From: Pedobacter sp. ok626
Lineage (GTDB): Bacteria > Bacteroidota > Bacteroidia > Sphingobacteriales > Sphingobacteriaceae
DNA: 64,000 bases
Direction: 5' to 3'
NCBI RefSeq assembly: GCF_900100435.1
Contig: NZ_FNEX01000022.1
Coordinates: 62,001-126,000, forward strand
This document shows, in pieces, positions 1 through 9,710 of the stretch. Both the position numbers and the translations under genes were made by a program. The notes beneath the pieces are model-generated. The model was not told the DNA's origin. It saw only the letters and a list, made by a program, of their open reading frames with translations, and did no database searches. The first letter of the stretch is position 1. Every line of letters starts with the position of its first letter.

Positions 1-968
1 GCGACATCTTTGTCATGCTCATCCCCATCTTTAGGGGTAACTCTTAACATCATCAGCTGCACATGATCTGCCACCCCATCGATGCCAATATTGTTTCCTC
101 TTACAGCACCAATAATACCGGCAACATGGGTTCCATGAGGATCATGGCCAGCGCTCACATTGCTATTACCATAATATTTATCATTCAAATCAAGTTCATT
201 ATCTCCAACAATTTCAGCTCTTAAGTTTTTAGGCGCTGTCTGCGGAACTTTTACAAGCTGTTTTAAGCTATCCAATTTTTGATTTGCAACTTTTAGCAAC
301 TGCTTATTTGTACTGCTAATGCCAAACTCGGCAAACGACCTGATATAGCTATCCTGCTTCCGTTTTGTTGCATCGTCAATCGCCATATATGATTGGATCT
401 CCCCAAGGGTATATTCTTCTTTTTTTAATACTTTTTTGAAAATCAGGTTATATTCATTTATCCACCTAAATCGATTCCCCATAAACATTACCTGTCTTTG
501 CTCAGGCGTAGCCGCTAAAACTGCATTTTTGCTTTTCAGCCATTCCTGGTAAAGTAATTGCTTTTTTTTTCGCATCCTTTTCTTTGGATCCAGATTAGCA
601 AACCGATCTGAATACCTGAAATAAAATCTGACGCGCTCATAGCTATCTACCGTAACATTTTTTTTAGGATCACTTGAATTCCCGAGGAAATTCCATCCAG
701 AGTTCCCTTCCGGACTATGCCATAATACAGTTTTCAGATCTTCATGCAGGGTGTCAATCCCCGAATCCATTATCGCAACAATTACCGGAACTGATTTTTT
801 ATTTTTCAGTAATTCCTGATAAGTCCTTTCCATACTGATTCCATACACACGATCGTTTTCATGGTCCAAAAGATGCCAATTTTTTACGGGGTCATTCTGT
901 GCCAGAACGTTAAAAGCACCAGCAAAACATAGGAACGCAAAAAGCGTTAGTTTTTTAAATTTATTCAT
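1..968 (-). CDS. S8 (subtilisin-like) serine protease, partial (C-terminus beyond window)
   Basis: The frame is open from the ATG at 966-968 to the window edge, about 322 codons. It begins with a signal peptide (MNKFKKLTLFAFLCF...LAQ). Next comes the catalytic-Asp motif PVIVAIMDSGID, and near the edge the catalytic-His motif DPHGTHVAGIIGAV. The Ser motif would lie outside the window. An insert of about 150 residues separates the Asp and His motifs, as in the complete S8 protein at 12133-13725, so the two are paralogues. The start overlaps the stop of the upstream metalloprotease by one base (TAATG), which implies translational coupling. The product is probably exported to the envelope, where it would cut proteins or peptides. 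Confidence 0.9.
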   Translation of the reverse strand, partial: MNKFKKLTLFAFLCFAGAFNVLAQNDPVKNWHLLDHENDRVYGISMERTYQELLKNKKSVPVIVAIMDSGIDTLHEDLKTVLWHSPEGNSGWNFLGNSSDPKKNVTVDSYERVRFYFRYSDRFANLDPKKRMRKKKQLLYQEWLKSKNAVLAATPEQRQVMFMGNRFRWINEYNLIFKKVLKKEEYTLGEIQSYMAIDDATKRKQDSYIRSFAEFGISSTNKQLLKVANQKLDSLKQLVKVPQTAPKNLRAEIVGDNELDLNDKYYGNSNVSAGHDPHGTHVAGIIGAVRGNNIGIDGVADHVQLMMLRVTPKDGDEHDKDV

Positions 969-3403
969 TATAGTATTTTTTCAATCGCTTTATAAAGAAA
1001 TTCGTAATGATTACGGGTGATTTTATCACCCCTTTTCTGAGCCTTAATCAACAATGTGCTTAACTGCTTTAATGTTGAGTAACAGATCACCTGATAGTCC
1101 ATCATAGCTACATCCTGATATCCCTGTAATATCCACTCGCGGGCAGGTTTAGCATCGTCCAGTTCTGGAAACTCAGTGCTTTTAGTCTGTGTTATTCCGT
1201 TAGTGTTCAACTTGGTATTTGTATTTCTTTTAGCTTCGGGAGCAAGTTGTTTAACAGTTCCATTTCCGGAAAGCAATGCCTTCACAAAAAAATATTGTCT
1301 CGCCCTTTCGTACTCGTCAGGTACTTTGTGTTTTAATGCAGACTTCCACACAAACTCATATAAGTCTTCCATATAGGTTTTAGGAGTATATGGATTAGAT
1401 GTAAAGCCTCCGGATTTTGTGATCCGTTGAAAAATATCTCTGTCCGTGAGTGAATTAAGGAGCTTAATCTGTAGGTCTTTAATCTTTAGAGTGCTCATCC
1501 ATTTTGGCAACTCAACCATTTCAGTAAAAAGAAACTGCAAAGCCTCCCGCTGTTTCTTTACAGGGACTGCTTTATAGAATTTGTCTTTTTCATTTTGAGA
1601 TAGATTGCTCAGATGGATCCCCCCAATATTGGCCAAAACCATATTGGTGTAAGCCGTATACTGCTGAAGCACCAGACCGTACACTTCAGCTTCGCTCCTC
1701 TGTGCTTTATCTCGGGAAGCTCCCCATTGAGAAAAATGTTTAACAATATATTTGAGGTTTTCAATGCCATACCTGCTGGCTTTGACCGCATCGTCACCAA
1801 CATCTCCCTCCTGTGCTGTAGGATCGAGTGGAATTCTGGTATAATCCTGTGCAGCGTTTCTGTACAACGGATTATCAGCGTATTCCTGAAACCATTTCAT
1901 CGGCATTTCCGCATCCTTTTCAGGGGAATCTGCATCGAAGATAGGTTTGTAGCCCATTTTTATGGCAAACTCGTCAAAAGGTCCTAATTTCATTGGCATG
2001 TAAGTCACACCCTTATCTTTAGGCTGAGCAACATAATTAAACCTTGCATAATCCATAACAGAGGCACTGATCCCATACTTACCAGTAAAAGATCCGCTTC
2101 GCAAGGAATCCACTGGATAAGCAGAAGACCCAGCCATATTGTGCATTAATCCAAGTGCATGTCCACTTTCATGGGTAGCGGTATGACGGATCATCCGCCT
2201 TAGTAAATTTGTATCTATCACTTTCCCCCTAACACCTGGAACTGTAGCTGCGAGTTGCGGAAATGCCCAGCCATCGTACATTTTTAACACACCATGATAA
2301 ATATAAACCATACCCTGCAATATTTCCCCAGACCTAGGATCAATAACCGAATTACCCTTGGCATTCTCCACCGCATCTGGAATGTACCTCACGGTTGAGT
2401 ACCGGATATCTTCGGGATCGAAATCAGGATCATTTTTTGGAAAATCTTTTGCGATGATCGCATTTTTAAACCCTATTTTCTCAAAAGCAGTTCGCCAGTC
2501 TTCGATCCCTTTTCGAATCGGTTCTTTCCAAAATTCAGGGAAGGCATCATCCACATAAAAAACGATTTGTTTTGCCGGTTCAATTAACTCTCCTGCTAAA
2601 AACCGCTCCCTGTCTTCAGGCTTTGGCTGCAAATTCCATCGTTGGATAAACTCACGGCTTGTTACCTGCTTAGTATCCTCATAGCTGGTAAACTTCGCCG
2701 AAAAATAGTTAACCCTCGGATCGGAAAAACGCATTGGCATCACCTGAGTTGGTAGCATACGGATAGAGCGAACCACATACTGCTCAGATGGCTCTGGAGA
2801 AGTTTGACCGAAATGACATTCAATATTGACATTTTCGGGGAACGCTCGCGCACCGATAATGGCTTCAAAAGAAACTTCTTTAGCGGTCGTCTCAAAACGG
2901 TCAATTCCAAATTCCTTATTTCTAAGCATAAAATCGGCTATACCAATCACAAAACTGGAGTCTCGTGCCGACTGACACAAAATATCAAACTGCTGCACTA
3001 CTGGATATATGCCATTTCGCTTAAATGCAAGTTCCAATCCCTTTTCCTGCCTACGGCTATCTATCTCCTTTTGTCTGATCATCAGCTTACCTTCCTCTCT
3101 GGTAAAATAGAACACCTTAGAAACAGCCAAGAGCGCTCCCGCATAATTATTTACTACCTTACTACTAGATTTAACTTTAGAGGTCATAATCAAGTCTTTA
3201 TTTAAAGCCGTTGCAGGAATTTCCAAATAGTACTGACCATCTGAAAAGTGTACAGAGAACATCCCCCGCTCAGTTCTAGCGGTTTTAATAAAATTAGGAT
3301 AGCTTAAAAGTACAGCCCTTTTATTGGGCTGCGCTTTTAAGAGCTGAGAAAATAAAAGGCAAAAGCCAAGCAATAAACACCTAAAAATTAGGTTTTTTTT
3401 CAT
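968..3403 (-). CDS. Secreted zinc-dependent metalloprotease (DUF5117/DUF5118-like)
   Basis: This 811-aa protein has an N-terminal signal peptide ending at LLKAQP. It has an extended zinc-binding motif, HESGHALGLMH, with His411, Glu412, His415 and His421, which is the metzincin-like HExxHxxGxxH arrangement. The family of large Bacteroidota zinc metalloproteases with N-terminal DUF5117/5118-type domains has this length and layout. It probably acts in the periplasm or outside the cell. It is the sixth gene of a sigma-FecR-SusC-SusD-lipoprotein-protease series and is followed by an S8 protease with a 1-nt overlap. That context suggests it helps degrade the substrate imported by the SusCD pair. 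The substrate cannot be told from sequence. Confidence 0.88.
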   Translation of the reverse strand: MKKNLIFRCLLLGFCLLFSQLLKAQPNKRAVLLSYPNFIKTARTERGMFSVHFSDGQYYLEIPATALNKDLIMTSKVKSSSKVVNNYAGALLAVSKVFYFTREEGKLMIRQKEIDSRRQEKGLELAFKRNGIYPVVQQFDILCQSARDSSFVIGIADFMLRNKEFGIDRFETTAKEVSFEAIIGARAFPENVNIECHFGQTSPEPSEQYVVRSIRMLPTQVMPMRFSDPRVNYFSAKFTSYEDTKQVTSREFIQRWNLQPKPEDRERFLAGELIEPAKQIVFYVDDAFPEFWKEPIRKGIEDWRTAFEKIGFKNAIIAKDFPKNDPDFDPEDIRYSTVRYIPDAVENAKGNSVIDPRSGEILQGMVYIYHGVLKMYDGWAFPQLAATVPGVRGKVIDTNLLRRMIRHTATHESGHALGLMHNMAGSSAYPVDSLRSGSFTGKYGISASVMDYARFNYVAQPKDKGVTYMPMKLGPFDEFAIKMGYKPIFDADSPEKDAEMPMKWFQEYADNPLYRNAAQDYTRIPLDPTAQEGDVGDDAVKASRYGIENLKYIVKHFSQWGASRDKAQRSEAEVYGLVLQQYTAYTNMVLANIGGIHLSNLSQNEKDKFYKAVPVKKQREALQFLFTEMVELPKWMSTLKIKDLQIKLLNSLTDRDIFQRITKSGGFTSNPYTPKTYMEDLYEFVWKSALKHKVPDEYERARQYFFVKALLSGNGTVKQLAPEAKRNTNTKLNTNGITQTKSTEFPELDDAKPAREWILQGYQDVAMMDYQVICYSTLKQLSTLLIKAQKRGDKITRNHYEFLYKAIEKIL

Positions 3404-3431
3404 GTACGTACTATTAAATTGAATGGCCTTC

Positions 3432-4358
3432 TTATTTCTGCTTAATGGATTCTACAATTGTCTTCATGATATTGTATTTCTTAATCACATTGGGATAAGC
3501 GGAGTTAGCGGCAAGGAATGTTGCATCTTGGTTTGCAAGAACTGCCTTGATATAATCGCTTACGTCCTGCTGTCTGGATGGCGTGGTATAACTAAAACTC
3601 GTTGGAGAACTGATAAAGCCAGAAGCAATAGATAAAAAAGTGTAAAATCTGACATTCATTTGATTTCTTGGATAAGAATTGAAATAGGATATACTGATAC
3701 CATTCAAACTACTGAGATTATAGCTTGCAAACAATGCATCTGAAACTTTATAAAAATCGACCAAGGTACCCGGCTTATAATCTGAAATATAAGCGCTGAT
3801 TTCATTGGCCATAATCTCAGTCTTTATAGCCGATTTGGCCGCATTTGTTTTGGTGTTTAACACATTCAGATTACTTAGTACTGTAGTAGTGAGTCCCTTT
3901 ATCGTATTGACATATTTATAACCACTGGAATAAGCCCTAAGGGTATCTGTTAATAAAAAACTTCTGGGCTTAAGATTGTATTTTTTTAGTTCAGGAATAA
4001 TTGAATCTCTTAGAAATACCACACCATCAGTAATCTTCGCTCTTTTTTTAGGAATCGTGAAAGTAGTTGGAAAACCATTTGTACCTTCAATGAAGTAATT
4101 AAGGTCCAGGCGTTCGTAATACATGAGCGGCTTACCAGCCAGATCCACACCTCTATTTTGGACACCTATAGTGTCATTGTAAAAAATTGGAATGCCGGTA
4201 GATTGATAAACCTGGTAAATCAAATGGTCAATAGGATCAGCAGAATCTTCTTTTTTATAATAATTTACATCCAGCCCTGAAATTGTTAAGGGTTTATCCT
4301 TGGCACATCCTATAAATAGAACAATTAGTGTCAAGCATATATATATTAATCTTTTCAT
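3432..4358 (-). CDS. SusCD-associated lipoprotein, metallopeptidase-like fold without HExxH
   Basis: This 308-aa protein has a lipobox (LIVLFIGC, Cys at about residue 18), so it is probably an outer-membrane lipoprotein. It is a paralogue of the 312-aa protein at 19393-20331; both share DP-DH-IY--Y---GIPIFYNDT near residues 42-65 and end in a KYN-IK/M helix. The position after SusD, and the N- and C-terminal patterns, recall the SusCD-linked zinc metallohydrolase lipoproteins (Peptidase_Mx1 type). However, no HExxH is present: the expected helix reads IMANEISAYI. I infer a non-catalytic relative, possibly a substrate-binding accessory. The paralogy is visible in the sequence; the family link is tentative. 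Confidence 0.75.
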   Translation of the reverse strand: MKRLIYICLTLIVLFIGCAKDKPLTISGLDVNYYKKEDSADPIDHLIYQVYQSTGIPIFYNDTIGVQNRGVDLAGKPLMYYERLDLNYFIEGTNGFPTTFTIPKKRAKITDGVVFLRDSIIPELKKYNLKPRSFLLTDTLRAYSSGYKYVNTIKGLTTTVLSNLNVLNTKTNAAKSAIKTEIMANEISAYISDYKPGTLVDFYKVSDALFASYNLSSLNGISISYFNSYPRNQMNVRFYTFLSIASGFISSPTSFSYTTPSRQQDVSDYIKAVLANQDATFLAANSAYPNVIKKYNIMKTIVESIKQK

Positions 4359-4389
4359 TTTTTTTAGTTTTTAATGGACTATCTATTGA

Positions 4390-5877
4390 CTAAGGCATAA
4401 TTTGTCTTAACGGACGTTCATTGTTAATCAAAGTCCCGTTATTTATCGTGAGTTCCGCATCCGGAAGTGGCAATACATATCCACCGCCATTTTCCTCCAA
4501 ATAAGTCCCAAGCCTATAAGTACCCACATACTCAACTTTACGGCTCACAGTACTGTAGGCGTATTTTTTATGCAAAATCTCCTTAGAAACTGGGTATTTA
4601 CTACTAACAGCATACCTTCTAAGATCAAACCATCTAAAACCCTCAAAACACAATTCTAGCCTTCGCTCGTTTCTGATGAAGTTCACTAGTGCTTCACCAG
4701 ACAAATTTATTGAACCTGCATTGCCATCTTTAAATCTTGTTCTTCTTAAATTCTGAAGTGTAGTAATTGCGTCCGCAGGTTGATCCAACATGGCTTGTGC
4801 CTCAGCTTTACCCAGATAAACTTCTGGAAGTCGGATTAAAAACTCACTGGAAACCGAACCAATTGATCCGCTGGCTAATTTATTTACATTATAAAAGGTA
4901 GTTCCATCCTGCCAATTCATTTGCTCTATGAAGAAAAAAATGGGACGAAGATCACCTTGCGTATAGCTTTCTCGCAATGAAGCGGCAACCTTATAACTAT
5001 TACTATAAGGATAAAAAATATTGTTAGGAAAATTACCTCCCTGAGAAAAGATAGTTTCAGGAGAACCGGCATAAGTAAAACTACCGATATTGGTATAGCT
5101 ATTTAGATTTAAAAGAGAATGGGCAGAATTGATTACCTTATTGTATTCTGTTAAGGCCTGATCCCATTTACCAGTAAATAAGTAAACCCGCCCCAACATA
5201 GCGTGTGCAGCAGCCTCATTAGCACGATAAACAGTAGGCTGTTGTATCCCAGACAGATTAGTCGCAGCTAACTCTAAATCTGCAACAATCTGTATATAAA
5301 CCTCTGCAACAGTGGCACGGGTATATTTTTTATCTTCTATGTAGTTGGTGAGCTTCAAAGGCACGCCCAGATCTGTTTCAGCAGTTACCTGACTAAAAGG
5401 TTTAGCATACAGATTTACCAAAGCAAAATAGTAACCCGCACGCAAAAATGCACTTTCACCCTTTACTTTGCGGTATCCCTCAGGATCTGAGGTTTTAAAC
5501 CTTTCTACTTCCTCATATACGGTATTTATTACAGCAATGCGATGATAAATATCTTTCCAGGTTAAATCAGTAACAGGAACTCCATCTTTGATAAAAGGCT
5601 TCTGTGCCCAAAGGTGAAAACCTTCGTAAGTACCTAGCGGATTGCCAGAGCCCGATCCCATCACATTCTCCTCCGAATCATCATCCATTAGATGAACCAT
5701 TGAATAACTGTTCCCCTCTACTAAGCCCAAATATCCTTCACCAACAAGCAGTTCGCTTAAATCAGCAGCAGAATTTGCATAAGATAGATCCTGTGAATTT
5801 TCTTCTAAAAACTTTTTGCATGAAGTCAGCATTAAGGTAAACATCAGCAGAAAGAAATAAGTATTTTTAAATTTCAT
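4390..5877 (-). CDS. SusD/RagB-like nutrient-binding outer-membrane lipoprotein
   Basis: This 495-aa protein has a lipoprotein signal (LMFTLMLTSC, then KKFLEE). The C-terminal half shows the SusD/RagB pattern: a SEFLIRLPEVYLGKAEAQAML segment followed by FIRNERRLELCFEGFRWFDLRRY. SusD proteins sit as a lid on the SusC barrel at the cell surface and bind the substrate. It lies 10 nt downstream of its SusC partner (5888-9538), the usual arrangement. It is paralogous to the SusD at 20357-21919. The ligand is unknown; the neighbouring proteases favour a peptide over a glycan, but that is inference. Confidence 0.95.
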   Translation of the reverse strand: MKFKNTYFFLLMFTLMLTSCKKFLEENSQDLSYANSAADLSELLVGEGYLGLVEGNSYSMVHLMDDDSEENVMGSGSGNPLGTYEGFHLWAQKPFIKDGVPVTDLTWKDIYHRIAVINTVYEEVERFKTSDPEGYRKVKGESAFLRAGYYFALVNLYAKPFSQVTAETDLGVPLKLTNYIEDKKYTRATVAEVYIQIVADLELAATNLSGIQQPTVYRANEAAAHAMLGRVYLFTGKWDQALTEYNKVINSAHSLLNLNSYTNIGSFTYAGSPETIFSQGGNFPNNIFYPYSNSYKVAASLRESYTQGDLRPIFFFIEQMNWQDGTTFYNVNKLASGSIGSVSSEFLIRLPEVYLGKAEAQAMLDQPADAITTLQNLRRTRFKDGNAGSINLSGEALVNFIRNERRLELCFEGFRWFDLRRYAVSSKYPVSKEILHKKYAYSTVSRKVEYVGTYRLGTYLEENGGGYVLPLPDAELTINNGTLINNERPLRQIMP

Positions 5878-5887
5878 GACTTTAGGT

Positions 5888-8800
5888 TTATAAAGAGATA
5901 TTCAGATTAAAAGAGTAAGTTGGTCTGAGCGACATGTTGATAGTAGACGAGCTGCCTGCCTGTGTGGTAGGATCTTGTCCATTCAAATCTTTACTAGCCA
6001 GCGTAAACAAATTAGTACCAGAAAGGCCAGCATAAATGGATCTTACGAACAACCTCTTACAAAAATTTTCGGGTAAATTGTAACGAAGATTTACACTCTG
6101 AAGTTTCAGATAATTCCCACTGACTACCCTAATATTTGAGTAGTTATACATTTCCCATATATTAGAAGAGAAAGCATAGGTTGTACTGCCCCACCATGGA
6201 CTAAGTGTTTGTCTAAAAGTAGTATTGTCGATCACACCGGGTATATTGGTATAAATTTCATCTCCTGGTCTTTGCCATCTGCTACTCATCTCGTTTCTTA
6301 CATTTTCTGTCGGTTGCGGCGCAATAGTGCCTGAACTTAAGTTCGGATATAACTGAAGTAACCTGATTTTAGATCCCAAACTGTAAGTAGCGTTAAAGCC
6401 AAGGCTCAGTCGTTTGTAAGAGAATGAATTGCTAAAGCCCCCCTGAATGGTCGGAACGCGAGAACCTGAATACTCCATCACAGACATCATGACTTGTTCA
6501 TTGGTCTTAGTTTTATATAAAGCACTGAATTCAGCCTGATCAGTACCATAAAATACAGGTCTTCCGTCTACTGCACTCAGGCCTGTATATTTGTAGGAAT
6601 AAAAACTATTTAACGGCTGCCCAGCTATTTCGATATTACCGTTCAAGTAATCTCTATAGGTTGTTACATCACGAAGCACATTTTCCTTATTAGAAATCGC
6701 ATTATTAACTAGGGTATTAATGATCTGACCAATTTGAGGATCAAACGTCCACCTGAAACCATTAGGATTTGAAGTACTGATGTTATTAACAGGCACAAAA
6801 TTTAATGTGGCTTCAATGCCCTTGTTTACAATCGTACCCGAGTTTACAACATACCCCGTTACACCATTTATGGCAGATACAGTTTTTGATAAGAATGCAT
6901 CCCTGGTTTTTTTATAGAAGTAGGTAAAAGAGCCATTGATCTTACGGTTAAACAATGAAAAATCTAACATCACATTGGTTGAAGAGGTCTTCTCCCAATT
7001 TAAATTCGGATTAGCATATTTATATATTGTGCTCGCATATTCACCGAAATTAACATCCATAGCACCTTTTTTGATCAACAACTGTGTGCTTTCATTATCC
7101 AACATATTACCTTGCCACCCATAAGATGCACGGAGAGACAATTGATCAACCCATTTGGTACTTTTCAAGATATCATCCGCGATATTCCAGCGCCCGGAAA
7201 CAGACCAGATAGGCAGAAGTTTATCATTACTTCTGGAACCAAACTTGTTAGATGCATCGATACGGCTATTTACGTTAAATATGTATAAATTATTATAGAT
7301 ATATGTGGCTGTAGCAAATGCAGATGCCATATTGGTTAACTGGGCCGTCCGCCTACCCAATGCTTCCTCGGATTGTGTCCATTTTGCATAACCTGTATAC
7401 AAAACCGGATCAACTGGATTGGTCACTAAGCCCCGATCAGGATCAAATCCCCGGTGCGTCTGAGCTAACCCACTATACTTATTAGATGAAATCTCCCCAC
7501 CCATTACCCCAATAATTTTATGCTTCTGATTTCTATCCAGAAAACTATCATAGTCTAACTGACCTCTAAGCACATAGCTTTCATGGCGATTATCATCTTG
7601 CTTTAATTCTCCACCAACAGGCATATAATTTAATCCAGGAGAGGCTATATTTCTGAGGCTTCCAGCATAAAAAGTATTATAGCCATGATAAGTATCGTGC
7701 GCAGTATTATCAATAGTATAGCCAAAAATCAACCCAACCTTTAAAGGATTACTGACTCTATATCCTAATTGAGTGTTTAAGTTAATACCGCTCGAATTTA
7801 GGCGCTCATATGAATTGTCCCTATCTGAAATGATATTAAATGGCACATAATCCAGACTGTTTGGATTACTTTTGCGGTCATAGTACCATAAACTCCCATT
7901 TTCATTATACGCTGGGACAGCGCGGCTTGTATTATAGGCATATCCCATAATATTTATATCCGAAGGCGTATAATTTTTGTCGATTTTATTGGCTTGTAAA
8001 CCTACCTGATAAGTTAACCTCTTTTGAATACCGTTTACTTTTATATTTGCGGTATACTGTCTGTTATTTTCGCCTCTAATGGAACCTGTCTCGTTATTAA
8101 AACCCAAAGAAGAATAGTAGTTGAAACCATTCGACCCTCCACTAGCAGTAAGCGTATGTTTGTTGGATATGGCATTCCTGGTCAGAATATCAAACCAATC
8201 TGTATTCAGCCTTTCATAATAGCCAACCTTTTGCACCATCTCATCATAGGAAATCTGTCCGCTGTAAAAGTCTTTCAAAGCACCTTCATATCCAACCCAT
8301 GAATTAATAGCCGGATAATCTATCCTTTTTTCAATAAGATCTCGGGAAAAAGCAATGCGATCCTTGGAGTTCATCATGTTTACACTCTTATCACTATAGC
8401 TTGGGTTTGGCGAATAGGTGGTAGAAACAGAATAATTAATTGTAGCAGGCCCCGTTTTACCTTTTTTGGTAGTAATAACAATTACACCATTTGCCGCACG
8501 AGCACCATATATGGCAGTCGCAGAAGCATCCTTCAGTACATCAATCTGATCAATATCGTCAGGGTTTAGTCCTGAGACCGCATTACTTAACAAATTGACA
8601 AAATCAAGGTCATTAATCCTGGTTGGATCCACGTTTACAGGATCCTGTTGTACAATTCCATCAATTACCCACAGCGGTTCCTGCGTTCCCAGGATTGTAG
8701 ATGTTCCTCTGATCCTAAGTCTTGGCGCAACGCCCACCTGTCCGGTATTTTGCATGAATACCATTCCAGGGACTCTGCCTTCCAGCAAACCTCCAATTGT

Positions 8801-9538
8801 ATTGATACCTGGAACTTTGATATCATCCATTTTTAGACTAGTTACAGCACCAGTAAGCACTTTGGTATCTATTTTTTGGAAACCAGTGTTGATGGTAACT
8901 TCATCAAGTGCGGAACTTTTCTCTTTTAATACCACATCGATTATTAACCGACCTTTAATATCTACTTCCAATGTTTCCATACTCAAAAATGAAAATACAA
9001 GAGTAGTTACGTATGCATCAGGAACACGCATGGAGTAATTTCCATTGTTATCAGTTGCAGTGACCAGATTTGTTCCTTTCAATTTGACTGTTACGCCCGG
9101 AATAGGTTTTCCTTTTGCATCGAGTACTTTACCTTTTACATAAAATGGATCAAACCTCGACTCTTTGTAAATTGTGGTCTTCGGTTCATTACGGATAATA
9201 ACATCCTTTCCAAATATTTTATATACTACGCCAACATTTTCAAAGCAAGCTTTCAAAGCCTCTTCAAGTGTGGCATTCTTGATACTGACATCAATTTTAC
9301 GATTGATGTTAATTTCATTCTCATTATAAAACATCAAATAGCCACTTTGCTTTTCAATATTTTTGAGTAATACCTTAATACTCGTATTTCGGTTATCTAG
9401 GGTTATTTTCTGACTGTAAGCAGAGCCGTAAACTTGCATCATAGAAAGAAACAATAACATAGTTGTCAGCTTCATAATTAAAAGCTTTTGTGGTGAAAGC
9501 CATGCCTTTGGCATAGCCATAGTTTCATTAAAATTCAT
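5888..9538 (-). CDS. SusC/RagA-type TonB-linked outer-membrane transporter with STN domain
   Basis: This 1216-aa protein has a signal segment (MKLTTMLLFLSMMQ) preceded by a 21-residue extension of the kind often seen in Bacteroidota SusC proteins. An STN domain (about 45-110) suggests signalling through the FecR/sigma pair encoded upstream. A carboxypeptidase-regulatory-like beta domain follows (about 133-215; VKGKVLDAKGKPIPGVTVKL). The TonB plug contains GGLLEGRVPGM, LRIRGTSTI and the SusC signature DVLKDASATAIYGARAANGV. The rest is the beta-barrel, ending in aromatic-rich NLNISL. It imports the substrate captured by SusD, using TonB energy. It is closely similar to the SusC at 21931-25626. 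Confidence 0.96.
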   Translation of the reverse strand: MNFNETMAMPKAWLSPQKLLIMKLTTMLLFLSMMQVYGSAYSQKITLDNRNTSIKVLLKNIEKQSGYLMFYNENEININRKIDVSIKNATLEEALKACFENVGVVYKIFGKDVIIRNEPKTTIYKESRFDPFYVKGKVLDAKGKPIPGVTVKLKGTNLVTATDNNGNYSMRVPDAYVTTLVFSFLSMETLEVDIKGRLIIDVVLKEKSSALDEVTINTGFQKIDTKVLTGAVTSLKMDDIKVPGINTIGGLLEGRVPGMVFMQNTGQVGVAPRLRIRGTSTILGTQEPLWVIDGIVQQDPVNVDPTRINDLDFVNLLSNAVSGLNPDDIDQIDVLKDASATAIYGARAANGVIVITTKKGKTGPATINYSVSTTYSPNPSYSDKSVNMMNSKDRIAFSRDLIEKRIDYPAINSWVGYEGALKDFYSGQISYDEMVQKVGYYERLNTDWFDILTRNAISNKHTLTASGGSNGFNYYSSLGFNNETGSIRGENNRQYTANIKVNGIQKRLTYQVGLQANKIDKNYTPSDINIMGYAYNTSRAVPAYNENGSLWYYDRKSNPNSLDYVPFNIISDRDNSYERLNSSGINLNTQLGYRVSNPLKVGLIFGYTIDNTAHDTYHGYNTFYAGSLRNIASPGLNYMPVGGELKQDDNRHESYVLRGQLDYDSFLDRNQKHKIIGVMGGEISSNKYSGLAQTHRGFDPDRGLVTNPVDPVLYTGYAKWTQSEEALGRRTAQLTNMASAFATATYIYNNLYIFNVNSRIDASNKFGSRSNDKLLPIWSVSGRWNIADDILKSTKWVDQLSLRASYGWQGNMLDNESTQLLIKKGAMDVNFGEYASTIYKYANPNLNWEKTSSTNVMLDFSLFNRKINGSFTYFYKKTRDAFLSKTVSAINGVTGYVVNSGTIVNKGIEATLNFVPVNNISTSNPNGFRWTFDPQIGQIINTLVNNAISNKENVLRDVTTYRDYLNGNIEIAGQPLNSFYSYKYTGLSAVDGRPVFYGTDQAEFSALYKTKTNEQVMMSVMEYSGSRVPTIQGGFSNSFSYKRLSLGFNATYSLGSKIRLLQLYPNLSSGTIAPQPTENVRNEMSSRWQRPGDEIYTNIPGVIDNTTFRQTLSPWWGSTTYAFSSNIWEMYNYSNIRVVSGNYLKLQSVNLRYNLPENFCKRLFVRSIYAGLSGTNLFTLASKDLNGQDPTTQAGSSSTINMSLRPTYSFNLNISL

Positions 9539-9610
9539 TAATTTTACTGAGTTTTGGTTAAAACATTAGGTTGTCTAGTTTTTAAAATCTGATAGGGTTA
9601 GCCAGAATAT

Positions 9611-9644
9611 AAACCGTAGAAGCGTTCGAAGGATTCTGCGGTTT
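9611..9644. terminator. Hairpin between fecR and susC (locus A)
   Basis: The arms AAACCGTAGAA (9611-9621) and TTCTGCGGTTT (9634-9644) pair with one G-T wobble around a 12-nt loop. A T-rich run follows on the plus strand. It lies in the fecR-susC gap, where a terminator for the sigma-FecR unit or an attenuator ahead of susC would be expected. The T-run is on the strand opposite to the genes, so its role as a terminator for them is uncertain. Confidence 0.45.
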
Positions 9645-9710
9645 TATTTTTTCAACCCTTTTTAGGGTAATTATTTATTCATCTGTTCGGTTTTAGGGTT
9701 AAAATTTTGG

